NCBI RefSeq assembly: GCF_030499575.1
Contig: NZ_JASTLC010000001.1
Coordinates: 1,612,001 to 1,676,000 of the forward strand
Direction of reading: 5' to 3'
Length of the DNA stretch: 64,000 nucleotides
Origin: Streptomyces sp. DG2A-72
Lineage (GTDB): Bacteria > Actinomycetota > Actinomycetes > Streptomycetales > Streptomycetaceae
Positions 54,089 through 63,300 of this stretch are shown in pieces; position 1 is the stretch's first letter, and every line of letters starts with the position of its first letter. The position numbers were made by a program, and so were the translations under genes. The notes beneath the pieces are model-generated. The model had not been told where the DNA came from, did no database searches, and saw nothing but the letters and a program-made list of their open reading frames with translations.

Positions 54089-55030
54089 CTACTTCTCCGA
54101 GTGTGGGCTCAACTCCGGTGGGGCGGAACTCATTCGGTCGCAGGCGTCTACGAGGGACTGCTCGATCTCGTCCAGCGGACGGTCCGCGGCTGCCGCCTTG
54201 GTGATCGCGCGGGCGGCGGTCTGGACGGTGAGGGCGCGGGCGGGGACGTCCAGGGCCGGCCAGGGGTTGCCTTCGGCGGGGACGGCGGGGCCGCCGGCTT
54301 CGCGGTAGGCGGACAGGAAGCGGGTCCATTCGTCGGGTGCGAGCAGGCCGCAGGCGTACCAGGACGCGGGGCGGGCGAGGTCCCAGGCGGGTGCGCCGAT
54401 GCCGAGGTCGTCGACGTCGATGAGTCGCCAAGGGCCTTTCGGGGCGGGGTGGCGGACGAGTTGGCCGAGGTGGAAGTCGCCGTGGCAGAGGGTCGTGGTG
54501 TCCGGCATGGGAATCTCGGCGCGGGCCCAGGCGGGGAGGGCGGTCCACGCTCGGAGGACCGGGGAGACGGCCGGGTGCGGGGCGAGGACGCGGAGGCGGG
54601 CGACGGCGTGGGCTGCCTTGGCGGGGCCGCGCATGGGGGGCAGTGCGTGAGGCGCGGGGGTCCTGTGGAGGCGGGCGAGGAGGGTGGCGGCGGCTTCCCA
54701 GGGGGCGGTGTCGGGGGTTTCCGGGTCTACGGGGGTGCCGTACGGCCAGAACGTCACGATACGGCCGTGGAGCGTGACCGGGGTCGGTGTGAGTGGGGGG
54801 AGGAGGACGTCCGGGAGGTGGGTGGCGACGGTGAGGCGGGGGGTGAGGTCGGTGAGGGTGGCGTCGGGGGCGTGCGCCTTGGCGACGGTGTCCTCGTGGC
54901 GGACGACTGTCGCGTCGGGGCGGTCGGCGAGGGTGACCGCGCCGGCTCCGCAAGGGCAGGCGGGGGTGCGGGCGTGGGCGGCGGCCCTTGCCTTTGCGGT
55001 GAGCACCGGGAGGAGGGGGTTGGTGGTCAC
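54089..55030 (-). CDS. Aminoglycoside phosphotransferase (APH) family protein
   Basis: 313 residues from the GTG at 55030; the longer in-frame extension passes through the tandem repeats and is rejected. The APH/choline-kinase catalytic loop LCHGDFHLGQLV (HGDxHxxN-like, with Q in place of N) and the metal-binding LIDVDDLGIGAPAWDLA are clear. Small-molecule kinase of unknown substrate; antibiotic resistance should not be assumed. Neighbours give no hint. Confidence 0.85.
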   Translation of the reverse strand: MTTNPLLPVLTAKARAAAHARTPACPCGAGAVTLADRPDATVVRHEDTVAKAHAPDATLTDLTPRLTVATHLPDVLLPPLTPTPVTLHGRIVTFWPYGTPVDPETPDTAPWEAAATLLARLHRTPAPHALPPMRGPAKAAHAVARLRVLAPHPAVSPVLRAWTALPAWARAEIPMPDTTTLCHGDFHLGQLVRHPAPKGPWRLIDVDDLGIGAPAWDLARPASWYACGLLAPDEWTRFLSAYREAGGPAVPAEGNPWPALDVPARALTVQTAARAITKAAAADRPLDEIEQSLVDACDRMSSAPPELSPHSEK

Positions 55031-55246
55031 GGGGCCCCTTGACGTGCGGATGGGTCTGGTGGCGAGGGTACGGAGGGGTTGGCGGCGAAGGTGTTGCGGG
55101 GCCGGTGCGGGAGTGTTCTTCGGCCGTGTCGGTGGGGTGCCCGGCGTGGTGGCTGGGGCGGGGGTCGCGCAGTCCGGCGCTGTGGCTAGGGCGGGGGTGG
55201 GTCGCGCGGCCCGGCGCTGACGGGGTGCCGCCTGCGCCCACCCGTG

Positions 55247-55446
55247 CCGCCCCAGGCGGCACGCATGCCCGCAGCTTGGGCGGGACAGCAGCCCGCCGCC
55301 TGCCGGGTGGACCCCGCCCCAGGCGGCACGCATGCCCGCAGCTTGGGCGGGACAGCAGCCCGCCGCCTGCCGGGTGGACCCCGCCCCAGGCGGCACGCAT
55401 GCCCGCAGCTTGGCGGGACGGCAGCCCGCCGCCTGCCGGGTGGGCC
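55247..55446. repeat. Three tandem copies of a 67-bp unit
   Basis: Units at 55247–55313, 55314–55380 (identical) and 55381–55446 (one base shorter, two substitutions). Each unit contains GGCGGG-ACAGCAG-CCCGCC, a potential hairpin. The unit length is not a multiple of three and the surrounding 55031–55693 holds no supportable gene. Likely a recent tandem duplication. Confidence 0.9.
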
Positions 55447-55573
55447 CCGCCCCGGCCACGCGAGCACCGGCGTCAGCCCCATCGCCCCTCGCACCGCAAC
55501 CATCAATTGAGGAACCACGACGGCGAGCACCACGTCTGCGTAAGCGGCGCCGGTTTAGGCGCAAAAAACAGCA

Positions 55574-55605
55574 ATGCCGGCGCAGCTCCCCAGCTGCGCC
55601 GGCAT
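55574..55605 (-). terminator. Strong terminator downstream of the 69-residue membrane gene
   Basis: Fourteen-base perfect arms (ATGCCGGCGCAGCT and its complement) with a CCCC loop. On the minus strand it is followed within ten bases by a run of six T. It lies about 90 bases past the stop at 55694. Confidence 0.85.
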
Positions 55606-55693
55606 TTGTGCCGTCCGCCGCACCCCCGTCCCCACGGGGTTTCATGGATGGATGTCCCCGCCCGGACCGCTCTTCCGGGCCTGGGGTCGCCGC

Positions 55694-55903
55694 TCAGCGC
55701 CCCAGCACCACACCCACGGACGACGCCTGTGTGGCCACTGTCTCCCAGCCGTCGAAGACGACCAGGAGCAGGACCGCCAGGGGAAGGGCCATCGCCGTTG
55801 CCACCAAGGGGTGGCGGCGGCCCTGGCGGCGCGAGTGGAACGCGGCGCTGTACGCCCTGCGTCCCTGTGTGCGGATCATCGTCCGCGGTGCCGTCTGGGC
55901 CAT
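55694..55903 (-). CDS. 69-residue single-span membrane protein
   Basis: From the ATG at 55903, behind AGGAGAGGG. A basic N-terminal half (RTQGRRAYSAAFHSRRQGRR) precedes one hydrophobic helix near residues 35–52 (VATAMALPLAVLLLVVF). I do not recognise a family. A good ribosome site and a strong downstream terminator support it as a real gene. Confidence 0.7.
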   Translation of the reverse strand: MAQTAPRTMIRTQGRRAYSAAFHSRRQGRRHPLVATAMALPLAVLLLVVFDGWETVATQASSVGVVLGR

Positions 55904-56101
55904 GGTCCCTCTCCTGACCGAACTCAGTTGTCGTTGGCAGCGGCGGGTGTCTGACCTCGGGGGACGAGTGCTGCACCCGCCGCTTGACTTCAAATTTAGG
56001 GGCGCGGCGAGCCGGGGGCGTCATGCCCTCGTACCGATTGCCGGGCCTCCCGGAGGATGAGCGGTTCCCCGCGGAGTACTCCCCTGGGTGGAGACGGGGT
56101 C

Positions 56102-56377
56102 CTAGGTCTCGGGGTCTTCCCGGAGGGGGTGCCCACTGTGTCCTGACTTTTCCGAGCTGTCCTCCCGGGGTATCGGCTGCTCGACCAGCGCCAGGACCCG
56201 GTTCGCCATGAAACGGGCCGTGCGCACCACGGACCCGCTTCGGGTGACTTCACTCACTTCCACGACACCTCGGCGTACCGCCGTCTCCACCCTGCGGCCC
56301 GCCCTGCTCGCCACCACCTCGTACGTGCGCGTCGTGTCCCCGGCGTCCACGACTATCTCCACGCGATCACCCTTCAC
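56102..56377 (-). CDS. Small protein of unknown function
   Basis: 91 residues from the GTG at 56377, after an AAGGGGG stretch. A beta-rich pattern (VEIVVDAGDTTRTYEVVASRAGRRVETAVRRGVVEVSEV) makes up the first 60 residues, ending in FMANRVLALVEQP and a charged, disordered tail. No motif is recognised. Divergent from the Ser/Thr kinase gene. A longer frame to 56491 is rejected for lack of a site. Confidence 0.7.
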   Translation of the reverse strand: MKGDRVEIVVDAGDTTRTYEVVASRAGRRVETAVRRGVVEVSEVTRSGSVVRTARFMANRVLALVEQPIPREDSSEKSGHSGHPLREDPET

Positions 56378-56579
56378 GGGTTCAATCCCCCTTCTGTGAC
56401 GGGTCGTTGGGATCCGCACGCACCCGAAGTCCGCCTGCTCGCACGCTCCCTGACCACTCTTCAAGTCTCCCACCCGGCACTGACAATCCATCGGGCCGAG
56501 AGGGCGCGGCCTCTGCGCGCGGGCGGCCGTGGAAACGTAAGCTGTGCCACGTCACAGGGACCGGGCAGCGGGGATGAAC

Positions 56580-58031
56580 ATGGCGATGATGCGCCTGAGG
56601 CGCGAGGACCCGCGCGTCGTCGGCTCATTCAGGCTTCACAGACGGCTCGGCGCGGGCGGGATGGGCGTGGTCTACCTGGGCTCCGACAAGAAGGGGCAGC
56701 GGGTCGCGCTCAAGGTCATCCGGCCCGATCTGGCGGAGGACCAGGAGTTCCGGTCGCGTTTCGCGCGCGAGGTGTCGGCGGCCCGGCGGATCCGGGGCGG
56801 CTGCACCGCCCGGCTGGTCGCGGCGGATCTCGACGCCGAACGGCCGTGGTTCGCCACGCAGTACGTGCCCGGCCCGTCCCTGCACGACAAGGTCGCCGGC
56901 GAGGGGCCGCTGGTCGCCGCCGATGTCGCCGCCGTCGGAGCCGCCCTGTCGGAGGGGCTGGTCGCCGTGCACGAGGCCGGGGTCGTGCACCGGGACCTGA
57001 AGCCGTCCAACATCCTGCTGTCCCCGAAGGGGCCGCGGATCATCGACTTCGGCATCGCCTGGGCGACCGGTGCCTCGACCCTCACCCACGTCGGCACGGC
57101 CGTCGGCTCGCCCGGCTTCCTCGCCCCCGAGCAGGTGCGGGGCGCCGCGGTGACGCCCGCCACGGACGTGTTCTCCCTCGGCGCGACGCTGGCGTACGCC
57201 TCGATGGGCGACTCGCCCTTCGGTCACGGCAGTTCCGAAGTGATGCTGTACCGGGTGGTGCACGAGGAGGCGCAGCTGCGCGGCGTTCCCGACGCGCTGG
57301 CCCCGCTCGTGCGGGCCTGTCTGGCGAAGGACCCCGAGGAGCGCCCCAGTACTCTCCAGCTGTCGCTGCGGCTGAAGGAGATCGCGGCCCGCGAGGCACA
57401 GGGGATCGCCGAGGCGCGTCCGCCCGCGCCCCGCACCGGGGAGGCGGACCGGCCCACCGGGCGGCTCGCCGACACCTACCCCGAGCGCGGTCTCCAGCGA
57501 CGCCCTCAGGGGCAGCCGGGACCGGCGCCGGGCGCGCCGAGCGGACCGCCCGCGCCTCGGGGATCCGTCGCCGGGTCGCGCGGCTCTGCCACCGGGCGGG
57601 ACACGGCGCCGCCGTCGCGGAACGGGACTCCACAGCGGGGCACCGGCACTCCGCGCGGCGCCAATGGCTCGCGCGGCAGCGGTACGTCGACTCCCCGGCA
57701 GGGCACCCCACGGACCACCCCCGCGACCCGGAACTCGACGCGCTCGGGCAACGGCAGCAGGCCAACCCCACGCAGTGGCAACGGTCGTCCCGCTCCCCGG
57801 ACCACGGGCGCCGGGCGACGGCCCGCCAATCCGCGGCTGCTGCGACAGCGGCTGTTCGTGTTCGTCGTCGTGACCCTGCTGGTCGCGCTCGGCATCGCGG
57901 CGGCCCAGGGCTGTCAGGGGCCCTCGCGTGGGCTCGGCGGCGACGGGGACGTCGTACGACAGCAGGAGCGGGTGGACGTACCACCGCATGACCCGTCGCT
58001 GGACGGGCGGCAGGTTGCGGACAGGCCCTAG
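56580..58031 (+). CDS. Membrane-anchored Ser/Thr protein kinase (PknB-like)
   Basis: 483 residues from the ATG at 56580 (six bases after GGGG); ATGs at 56574 and 56586 also exist. Kinase domain: G-loop LGAGGMGVVYLG (about 23–34), K45 in VALKVI, HRDLKPSN with D139, DFG at 156–158 and APEQV. Then a long Pro/Gly/Ser/Thr/Arg-rich linker (about 290–430), one membrane span (LFVFVVVTLLVALGIAAA) and a short outer tail. No PASTA sensor domain. All catalytic residues are intact. Its TAG stop shares CTAG with the convergent methyltransferase. Confidence 0.92.
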   Translation: MAMMRLRREDPRVVGSFRLHRRLGAGGMGVVYLGSDKKGQRVALKVIRPDLAEDQEFRSRFAREVSAARRIRGGCTARLVAADLDAERPWFATQYVPGPSLHDKVAGEGPLVAADVAAVGAALSEGLVAVHEAGVVHRDLKPSNILLSPKGPRIIDFGIAWATGASTLTHVGTAVGSPGFLAPEQVRGAAVTPATDVFSLGATLAYASMGDSPFGHGSSEVMLYRVVHEEAQLRGVPDALAPLVRACLAKDPEERPSTLQLSLRLKEIAAREAQGIAEARPPAPRTGEADRPTGRLADTYPERGLQRRPQGQPGPAPGAPSGPPAPRGSVAGSRGSATGRDTAPPSRNGTPQRGTGTPRGANGSRGSGTSTPRQGTPRTTPATRNSTRSGNGSRPTPRSGNGRPAPRTTGAGRRPANPRLLRQRLFVFVVVTLLVALGIAAAQGCQGPSRGLGGDGDVVRQQERVDVPPHDPSLDGRQVADRP

Positions 58032-58846
58032 AGCTGAGGCCGGCCGGTCGCCACGGCGTAGAAGGCGACCGCCGCCGCCGCTCCCACGTTGAGGGAGTCG
58101 ACGTCGTGGGACATGGGGATGCGGACCCATTCGTCGGCGGCGACCAGGGCCTGGGTGGACAGGCCGTCGCCCTCGGCGCCGAGCATCAGGGCCACCCGGT
58201 CCATCCGGTGCGGCGCGGCCTCGTCGAGGGTCTTGGCCTTCTCGTCCGGGGTGAGGGCGAGGAGGGCGAAGCCGGCCTCGCGGACCGATTCCAGGCCCTT
58301 GGGCCAGGTGTCCAGGCGGGCGTACGGCACGGAGAAGACGGCGCCCATCGAGACCTTCACGCTGCGGCGGTAGAGCGGGTCCGCGCAGTCCGGGGAGAGC
58401 AGTACCGCGTCCATGCCGAGGGCGGCGGCGGAGCGGAAGATCGCGCCGATGTTGGTGTGGTCGTTGACGGACTCCATGACCACCACCCGGCGTGCGGTCT
58501 GCAGGAGTTCGGCCGCCGTCGGCAGCGGCTTGCGCTGCATGGAGGCGAGCGCGCCGCGGTGCACGTGGTAGCCGGTGACCTGCTCGGCGAGTTCCGGGCT
58601 GACCGCGTAGACGGGGGCGGGGAGTTCGTCGATGACGTCGCGCATGACGTCGACCCACTTGGCGGACAGCAGCATCGAACGCATCTCGTAGCCTGTGTCC
58701 TTCGCCCGCCGGATGACCTTCTCGCCCTCGGCGATGAACAGGCCCTCGGCGGGCTCGCGCTTCCGGCGCAGCTCTACGTCGGTCAGGCCCGTGTAGTCGT
58801 GCAGGCGCGGGTCGTCGGGATCCTGGACGGTGATGAGATCGGCCAC
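58028..58846 (-). CDS. TrmH/SpoU-family RNA 2'-O-methyltransferase
   Basis: 272 residues. SPOUT knot motifs are visible: motif 1 VNDHTNIGAIFRSAAALG, motif 2 LMLGAEGDGLS, motif 3 IPMSHDVDSLNVGAAAAVAFY. An N-terminal substrate-binding domain (GLFIAEGEKVIRRA) precedes it. Methylates tRNA or rRNA ribose using SAM; exact target unknown. The stop overlaps the kinase stop. Confidence 0.92.
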   Translation of the reverse strand: MADLITVQDPDDPRLHDYTGLTDVELRRKREPAEGLFIAEGEKVIRRAKDTGYEMRSMLLSAKWVDVMRDVIDELPAPVYAVSPELAEQVTGYHVHRGALASMQRKPLPTAAELLQTARRVVVMESVNDHTNIGAIFRSAAALGMDAVLLSPDCADPLYRRSVKVSMGAVFSVPYARLDTWPKGLESVREAGFALLALTPDEKAKTLDEAAPHRMDRVALMLGAEGDGLSTQALVAADEWVRIPMSHDVDSLNVGAAAAVAFYAVATGRPQL

Positions 58847-58910
58847 AGGGTGATACTGCCTTGTCGTGCGTGCGGTGCCAACGGCTCGGGACGGGTTCTG
58901 TTACCCCGGG

Positions 58911-60143
58911 TTACGCGGGCGTGTGCGGGCCTACTGTGACCACCTCGCCGATGACGATCACCGCCGGCGGCTTCACCTCGTGGGTGAGCACGGACTCACC
59001 GGCCGTGGCGAGGGTCGCGTCGACCCGGCGCTGGCCCGCTGTCGTGCCCTCCTGGATCAGGGCGACGGGCGTGTCCGGGGACTTGCCGTGGGCGATGAGC
59101 GTCTCGGCGACCTTCCCGATCGTGGCGACGCCCATGAGGATCACCAGCGTGCCGGTGAGCCGGGCGACGGACGGCCAGTCGACCAGGGAGCGCTCGTCGT
59201 CGGGGGCGATGTGACCGCTGACCACGGTGAACTCGTGGGCGACACCGCGGTGGGTGACCGGGATGCCGGCGGCACCCGGGACCGAGATCGAGCTGGAGAT
59301 GCCGGGCACGACGGTGCACGGGACGCCGGCCTCGGCCAGTGCCTGGACCTCCTCCATGCCGCGGCCGTAGACGAAGGGGTCGCCGCCCTTGAGACGTACG
59401 ACGGACTTGCCCGCCTTGGCATGCTCGATCAGCGCGTTGTTGATGGCCTCCTGGGCCATGAACCGGCCGTACGGCAGCTTCGCCGCGTCGATCACCTCGA
59501 CGCTCGGGGGGAGCTCCGCGAGCAGGTCACGCGGGCCAAGGTGATCGGTGATGACCACGTCGGCCTCGGCGAGCAGGCGGCGTCCGCGGACCGTGATCAG
59601 GTCCGGGTCGCCGGGGCCGCCGCCGACCAGCGCGACGCCGGGGGTGCGGGTGCGGTGGTGGGGGGCGACGAGGGTGCCGTCGCGGAGGCCCTCGACGACC
59701 GCGTCGCGGATGGCGGCGGTGTGGCGGGGGTCGCGGCCGCGCGCCTCCGTCGTGAGGACGGCGACCGTGACGCCCTCGCTGTGGCCGGTGGCGGGGGTCC
59801 AGGCCGTCGCCTGATCTGCGTCGTCGGAGCGGACGCACCAGACGCGGTGGCGCTCCGCTTCGGCCGAGGCATTTTCGTTGGCCTCGTGGTCGCTGGTGGC
59901 GATGAGGGCGTACCAGGCGTCGGCGAGGTCGCCCTCGGCGTACGGGCGCTTGTGCCAGGTGATCTCGCCCGCGTCTGCCATGGCTTCCACCGACGGGGTC
60001 GCCTCGGGCGATACGAGCACGATGTCGGCGCCCGCTGCGATGAGTGCCGGGAGGCGGCGCTGGGCGACCTGGCCGCCGCCGAGGACGACGACCCGGCGGC
60101 CGGTGAGGCGGAGGCCTACGGGGTAGGCGGGGTGTTCGGCCAT
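58911..60143 (-). CDS. Sirohaem synthase/uroporphyrinogen-III C-methyltransferase fusion (CysG type)
   Basis: 410 residues from the ATG at 60143, behind GAGGAG. N-terminal Rossmann precorrin-2 dehydrogenase domain (RVVVLGGGQVAQRRLPAL, about 15–150) and C-terminal SAM-dependent uroporphyrinogen-III methyltransferase (VALVGGGPGDPDLITVRG; RLKGGDPFVYGRGMEE; GIPVTHRG). It feeds both sirohaem and cobalamin synthesis. The neighbouring BluB–CobT gene supports a cobalamin role. No B12 riboswitch is seen in the 230-bp spacer upstream (60144–60374). Confidence 0.93.
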   Translation of the reverse strand: MAEHPAYPVGLRLTGRRVVVLGGGQVAQRRLPALIAAGADIVLVSPEATPSVEAMADAGEITWHKRPYAEGDLADAWYALIATSDHEANENASAEAERHRVWCVRSDDADQATAWTPATGHSEGVTVAVLTTEARGRDPRHTAAIRDAVVEGLRDGTLVAPHHRTRTPGVALVGGGPGDPDLITVRGRRLLAEADVVITDHLGPRDLLAELPPSVEVIDAAKLPYGRFMAQEAINNALIEHAKAGKSVVRLKGGDPFVYGRGMEEVQALAEAGVPCTVVPGISSSISVPGAAGIPVTHRGVAHEFTVVSGHIAPDDERSLVDWPSVARLTGTLVILMGVATIGKVAETLIAHGKSPDTPVALIQEGTTAGQRRVDATLATAGESVLTHEVKPPAVIVIGEVVTVGPHTPA

Positions 60144-60374
60144 GAGGGTGCGGCTCCTCTTTACGGCGGTGCAGTGGCCCTGACGTGCGAATTTTACGGT
60201 GCGGGCGGGGAGGACGGATCAGGTGTCCGGTTGCTGAGCGTCGTTGCCGGTGCGTGGGTCCGTGCCCATCCGTTCCGCCCTGCGGAACGACTGCCCACAG
60301 ACCCACGACCACCCACGACCGCGCGGCGTGACAAGGGACCCGGGGTCGAAGTCGCCGAGTCCCCTGCTTCCCAC

Positions 60375-63300
60375 CTACTTCTCAGTTACCCCTGCGGAAT
60401 CGAACGTCGCCACCTCGTGCATCGCCCTCGCCGTGCTCTGGACCAGCGGCAGGGCCAGGAGTGCGCCTGTGCCCTCGCCGAGGCGGAGGTCGAGGTCGAC
60501 CAGGGGGCGGAGGCCGAGTTTGTTGAGGGCGGCGACGTGGCCGGGTTCGGCGCTGCGGTGGCCCGCGATGCAGGCGGCCAGGACCTCGGGGGCGATGGCG
60601 CGGGCGACCAGGGCGGCGGCGCCGGCGCTGACGCCGTCGAGGATGACCGGCGTGCGGAGGGACGCGCCGCCCAGCAGCAGGCCCACGATCGCCGCGTGCT
60701 CGAAGCCGCCGATCGCGGCGAGTACGCCGATGGGGTCGGCCGGGTCCGGCTGGTGGACGTCGATGGCGCGGCGGACGACCTCGGTCTTGCGGGCCAGGGT
60801 CTCGTCGTTGATGCCGGTGCCACGGCCGGTGACCTCGGCGGGGTCCGTGTCGGTGAAGACGGAGATCAGGGCCGCCGATGCCGTCGTGTTCGCGATGCCC
60901 ATCTCGCCGGTGAGAAGCGCCTTGTTGCCGGCCGCCACCAGGTCGCGGGCCGTCTCGATGCCGACCTCGATGGCCTGCTTGGCCTCCTCGCGGGTCATCG
61001 CGGGGCCGGTGGTCATGTCGGACGTACCGGCGCGGACCTTGCGGGGCAGGAGGCCCGGCGTGGCGGGGAGGTCGGCTGCCACGCCCACGTCCACGACGCA
61101 GACCTCGGCGCCCACCTGGCCGGCGAAGGCGTTGCAGACCGCGCCGCCGCCCAGGAAGTTGGCGACCATTTGGGCCGTCACCTCCTGGGGCCAGGGGGTG
61201 ACTCCTTGCGCGTGCACCCCGTGGTCGCCCGCGAAGATCGCGACCGCGGCGGGCTCCGGGATCGGCGGCGGGCACTGCCGGGACAGGCCGGACAGCTGTG
61301 CGGAGATGATCTCCAGCATGCCGAGCGAACCGGGCGGCTTCGTCATCCGCTTCTGCCGCTCCCAGGCCTCGCCGAGCGCCTTGGCGTCGAGCGGGCGGAT
61401 CTGGGCGACGGTCTCGGCGAGGAGGTCGTGCGGGTCCTCGCCGGGCAGGGCGCGGCGGCCGTACGTCTCCTCGTGCACCACCCAGGACAGCGGGCGGCGC
61501 TTGGACCAGCCCGCCTGCATCAGCTCGGGCTCCTCCGGGAACTCGTCGACGTAGCCCACGCAGAGGTAGGCCACGACTTCGAGGTGCTCGGGCAGGCCCA
61601 GAGTGCGGACCATCTCGCGCTCGTCGAAGAAGCTGACCCAGCCGACGCCGAGCCCCTCGGCGCGGGCGGCGAGCCAGAGGTTCTCGACCGCGAGCGCGGA
61701 GGAGTACGGCGCCATCTGCGGCTGGGTGTGCCGGCCGAGGGTGTGCCGGCCGCCGCGGGTCGGATCGGCGGTGACGACGATGTTCACCGGGGTGTCGAGG
61801 ATGGCCTCGATCTTCAGTTCCTTGAACTGCTTGGCCCGGCCCTTGGGCAGCGACTTGGCGTAGGCGTCGCGCTGGCGCATGGCCAGCTCGTGCATCGTGC
61901 GGCGGGTGTCGGCAGAGCGGATGACCACGAAGTCCCAGGGCTGTGAGTGGCCCACGGACGGGGCGGTGTGCGCCGCCTCCAGGACGCGGAGCAGGACCTC
62001 GTGCGGGATGGGGTCGCTGCGGAAGCCGTTGCGGATGTCGCGGCGTTCCCGCATGACCTTGAGGACGGCCTCGCGCTCGGCGTCTTCGTAGGCGGGCGCG
62101 GCCGGGCCGGTGGACTCTGGTGTTTCCGCCACTACGGCCGTGCTTTCTTCAAGGTCGGCGGCCCGGGTGTCCAGGTCCTCCGCATGCTGTACGAGTTCGG
62201 GGTCGGGCTCCGCCGCTGCGGGCTGGGCGTCGCCGTCCCGCGGGGCGGGGACGACGACCGGGGATTCCTGGTGGTCGTCCGCCGGGAACTGGAGGGCCTG
62301 CGGGGGCGTCGGCGCGAGGTGCGGGGTCGTCGGCACCGAGCCCTCCACCGGGACGAACTGGCCCATCGGCTCCTCCGGCACACCTGCGGCCGGGAAAGTG
62401 CCCGTGACATCGCCGTCCTGGCCGGCGGCGGCCCCCTCGAACTGCACCTGCTCGTCGACGAGTTCGGCCGGGGTCACGTCCTCGGCGGCGAGCGGCTGAG
62501 GCGCCTCCGCGTCGTCCATCGGCGTGCCGACGGCCATGCCGTGCGCCTCCGCCGCCACGACGTCCGGCGTCTCCGGCTGCGCGGCGACGAGGGGCGTGTG
62601 CGGTGTCGCGTGCTGCGGACCCTGCGTGTGTTGTGCGTCGGCGACCGGCTGCTCGTGCGGGTCCTGCGCGGGGATCTCGACGTCGGCGGGCGGGAGGGGC
62701 TGTGCGGCCTCCGGTGCCGCCGGGAACGGCATGGCGGATTCGGGGGTCTGCGGCCCGGGAGCGGACAGGGCCGGGTCAGGATCCGACACGGATTCGGGTA
62801 CGGCCGGGTCGGGGGCGTGCGTGGTCGTGGGGGCGGCCGGGTCAGAGGCGTGTGCGGGCTCCGGTGCGGCCGGTTCGGGAGCGTGTGCGGGCTCCGGTAC
62901 GGCTGTTTCCGGGGTGGGTACGACCTCGGGGGTCTGACCGGCGTCCTGGGGGGCGACGACTTCTGCGAGGTGCCCGGCCTCGGGGAGCCCGGCGTCCGGG
63001 GCGGTCACCGTCATCGGAGCCTGAGCGGCATCCGGGGCAACGCCCATGCCGGGCAACGAATCCGCTTCCGGAGCTGACGGAGCCTCGGCCACCTGTCCTG
63101 CGTCCGGGGTGACAGGGCCATCGGGCAGCTGCCCGGCATCGGGGACCGCAGCGTTCTCAGACATCTGCCCGGCATCCGGGACCGCAGCGTACTCAGGCAT
63201 CTGCCCCGCATCCGGAACCGCAGGACCTTCAAGTACCTGCCCGGCGTCCGGAACCGGAAGGCCTTCGGTCACCGGCCCGGCGTCGCCGCCGGACTCGAAC

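Noticed and set aside
55247..55446. CRISPR array
   Set aside because: Units are contiguous 67-bp copies without variable spacers, and no cas genes are present.
60144..60374. Cobalamin riboswitch upstream of the CysG-type gene
   Set aside because: No B12-box or matching fold could be recognised; a covariance search would be needed to exclude it.
58866..61946. 1026-codon plus-strand frame opposite the cobalamin genes
   Set aside because: Shadow of cysG-type and cobT genes on the minus strand.
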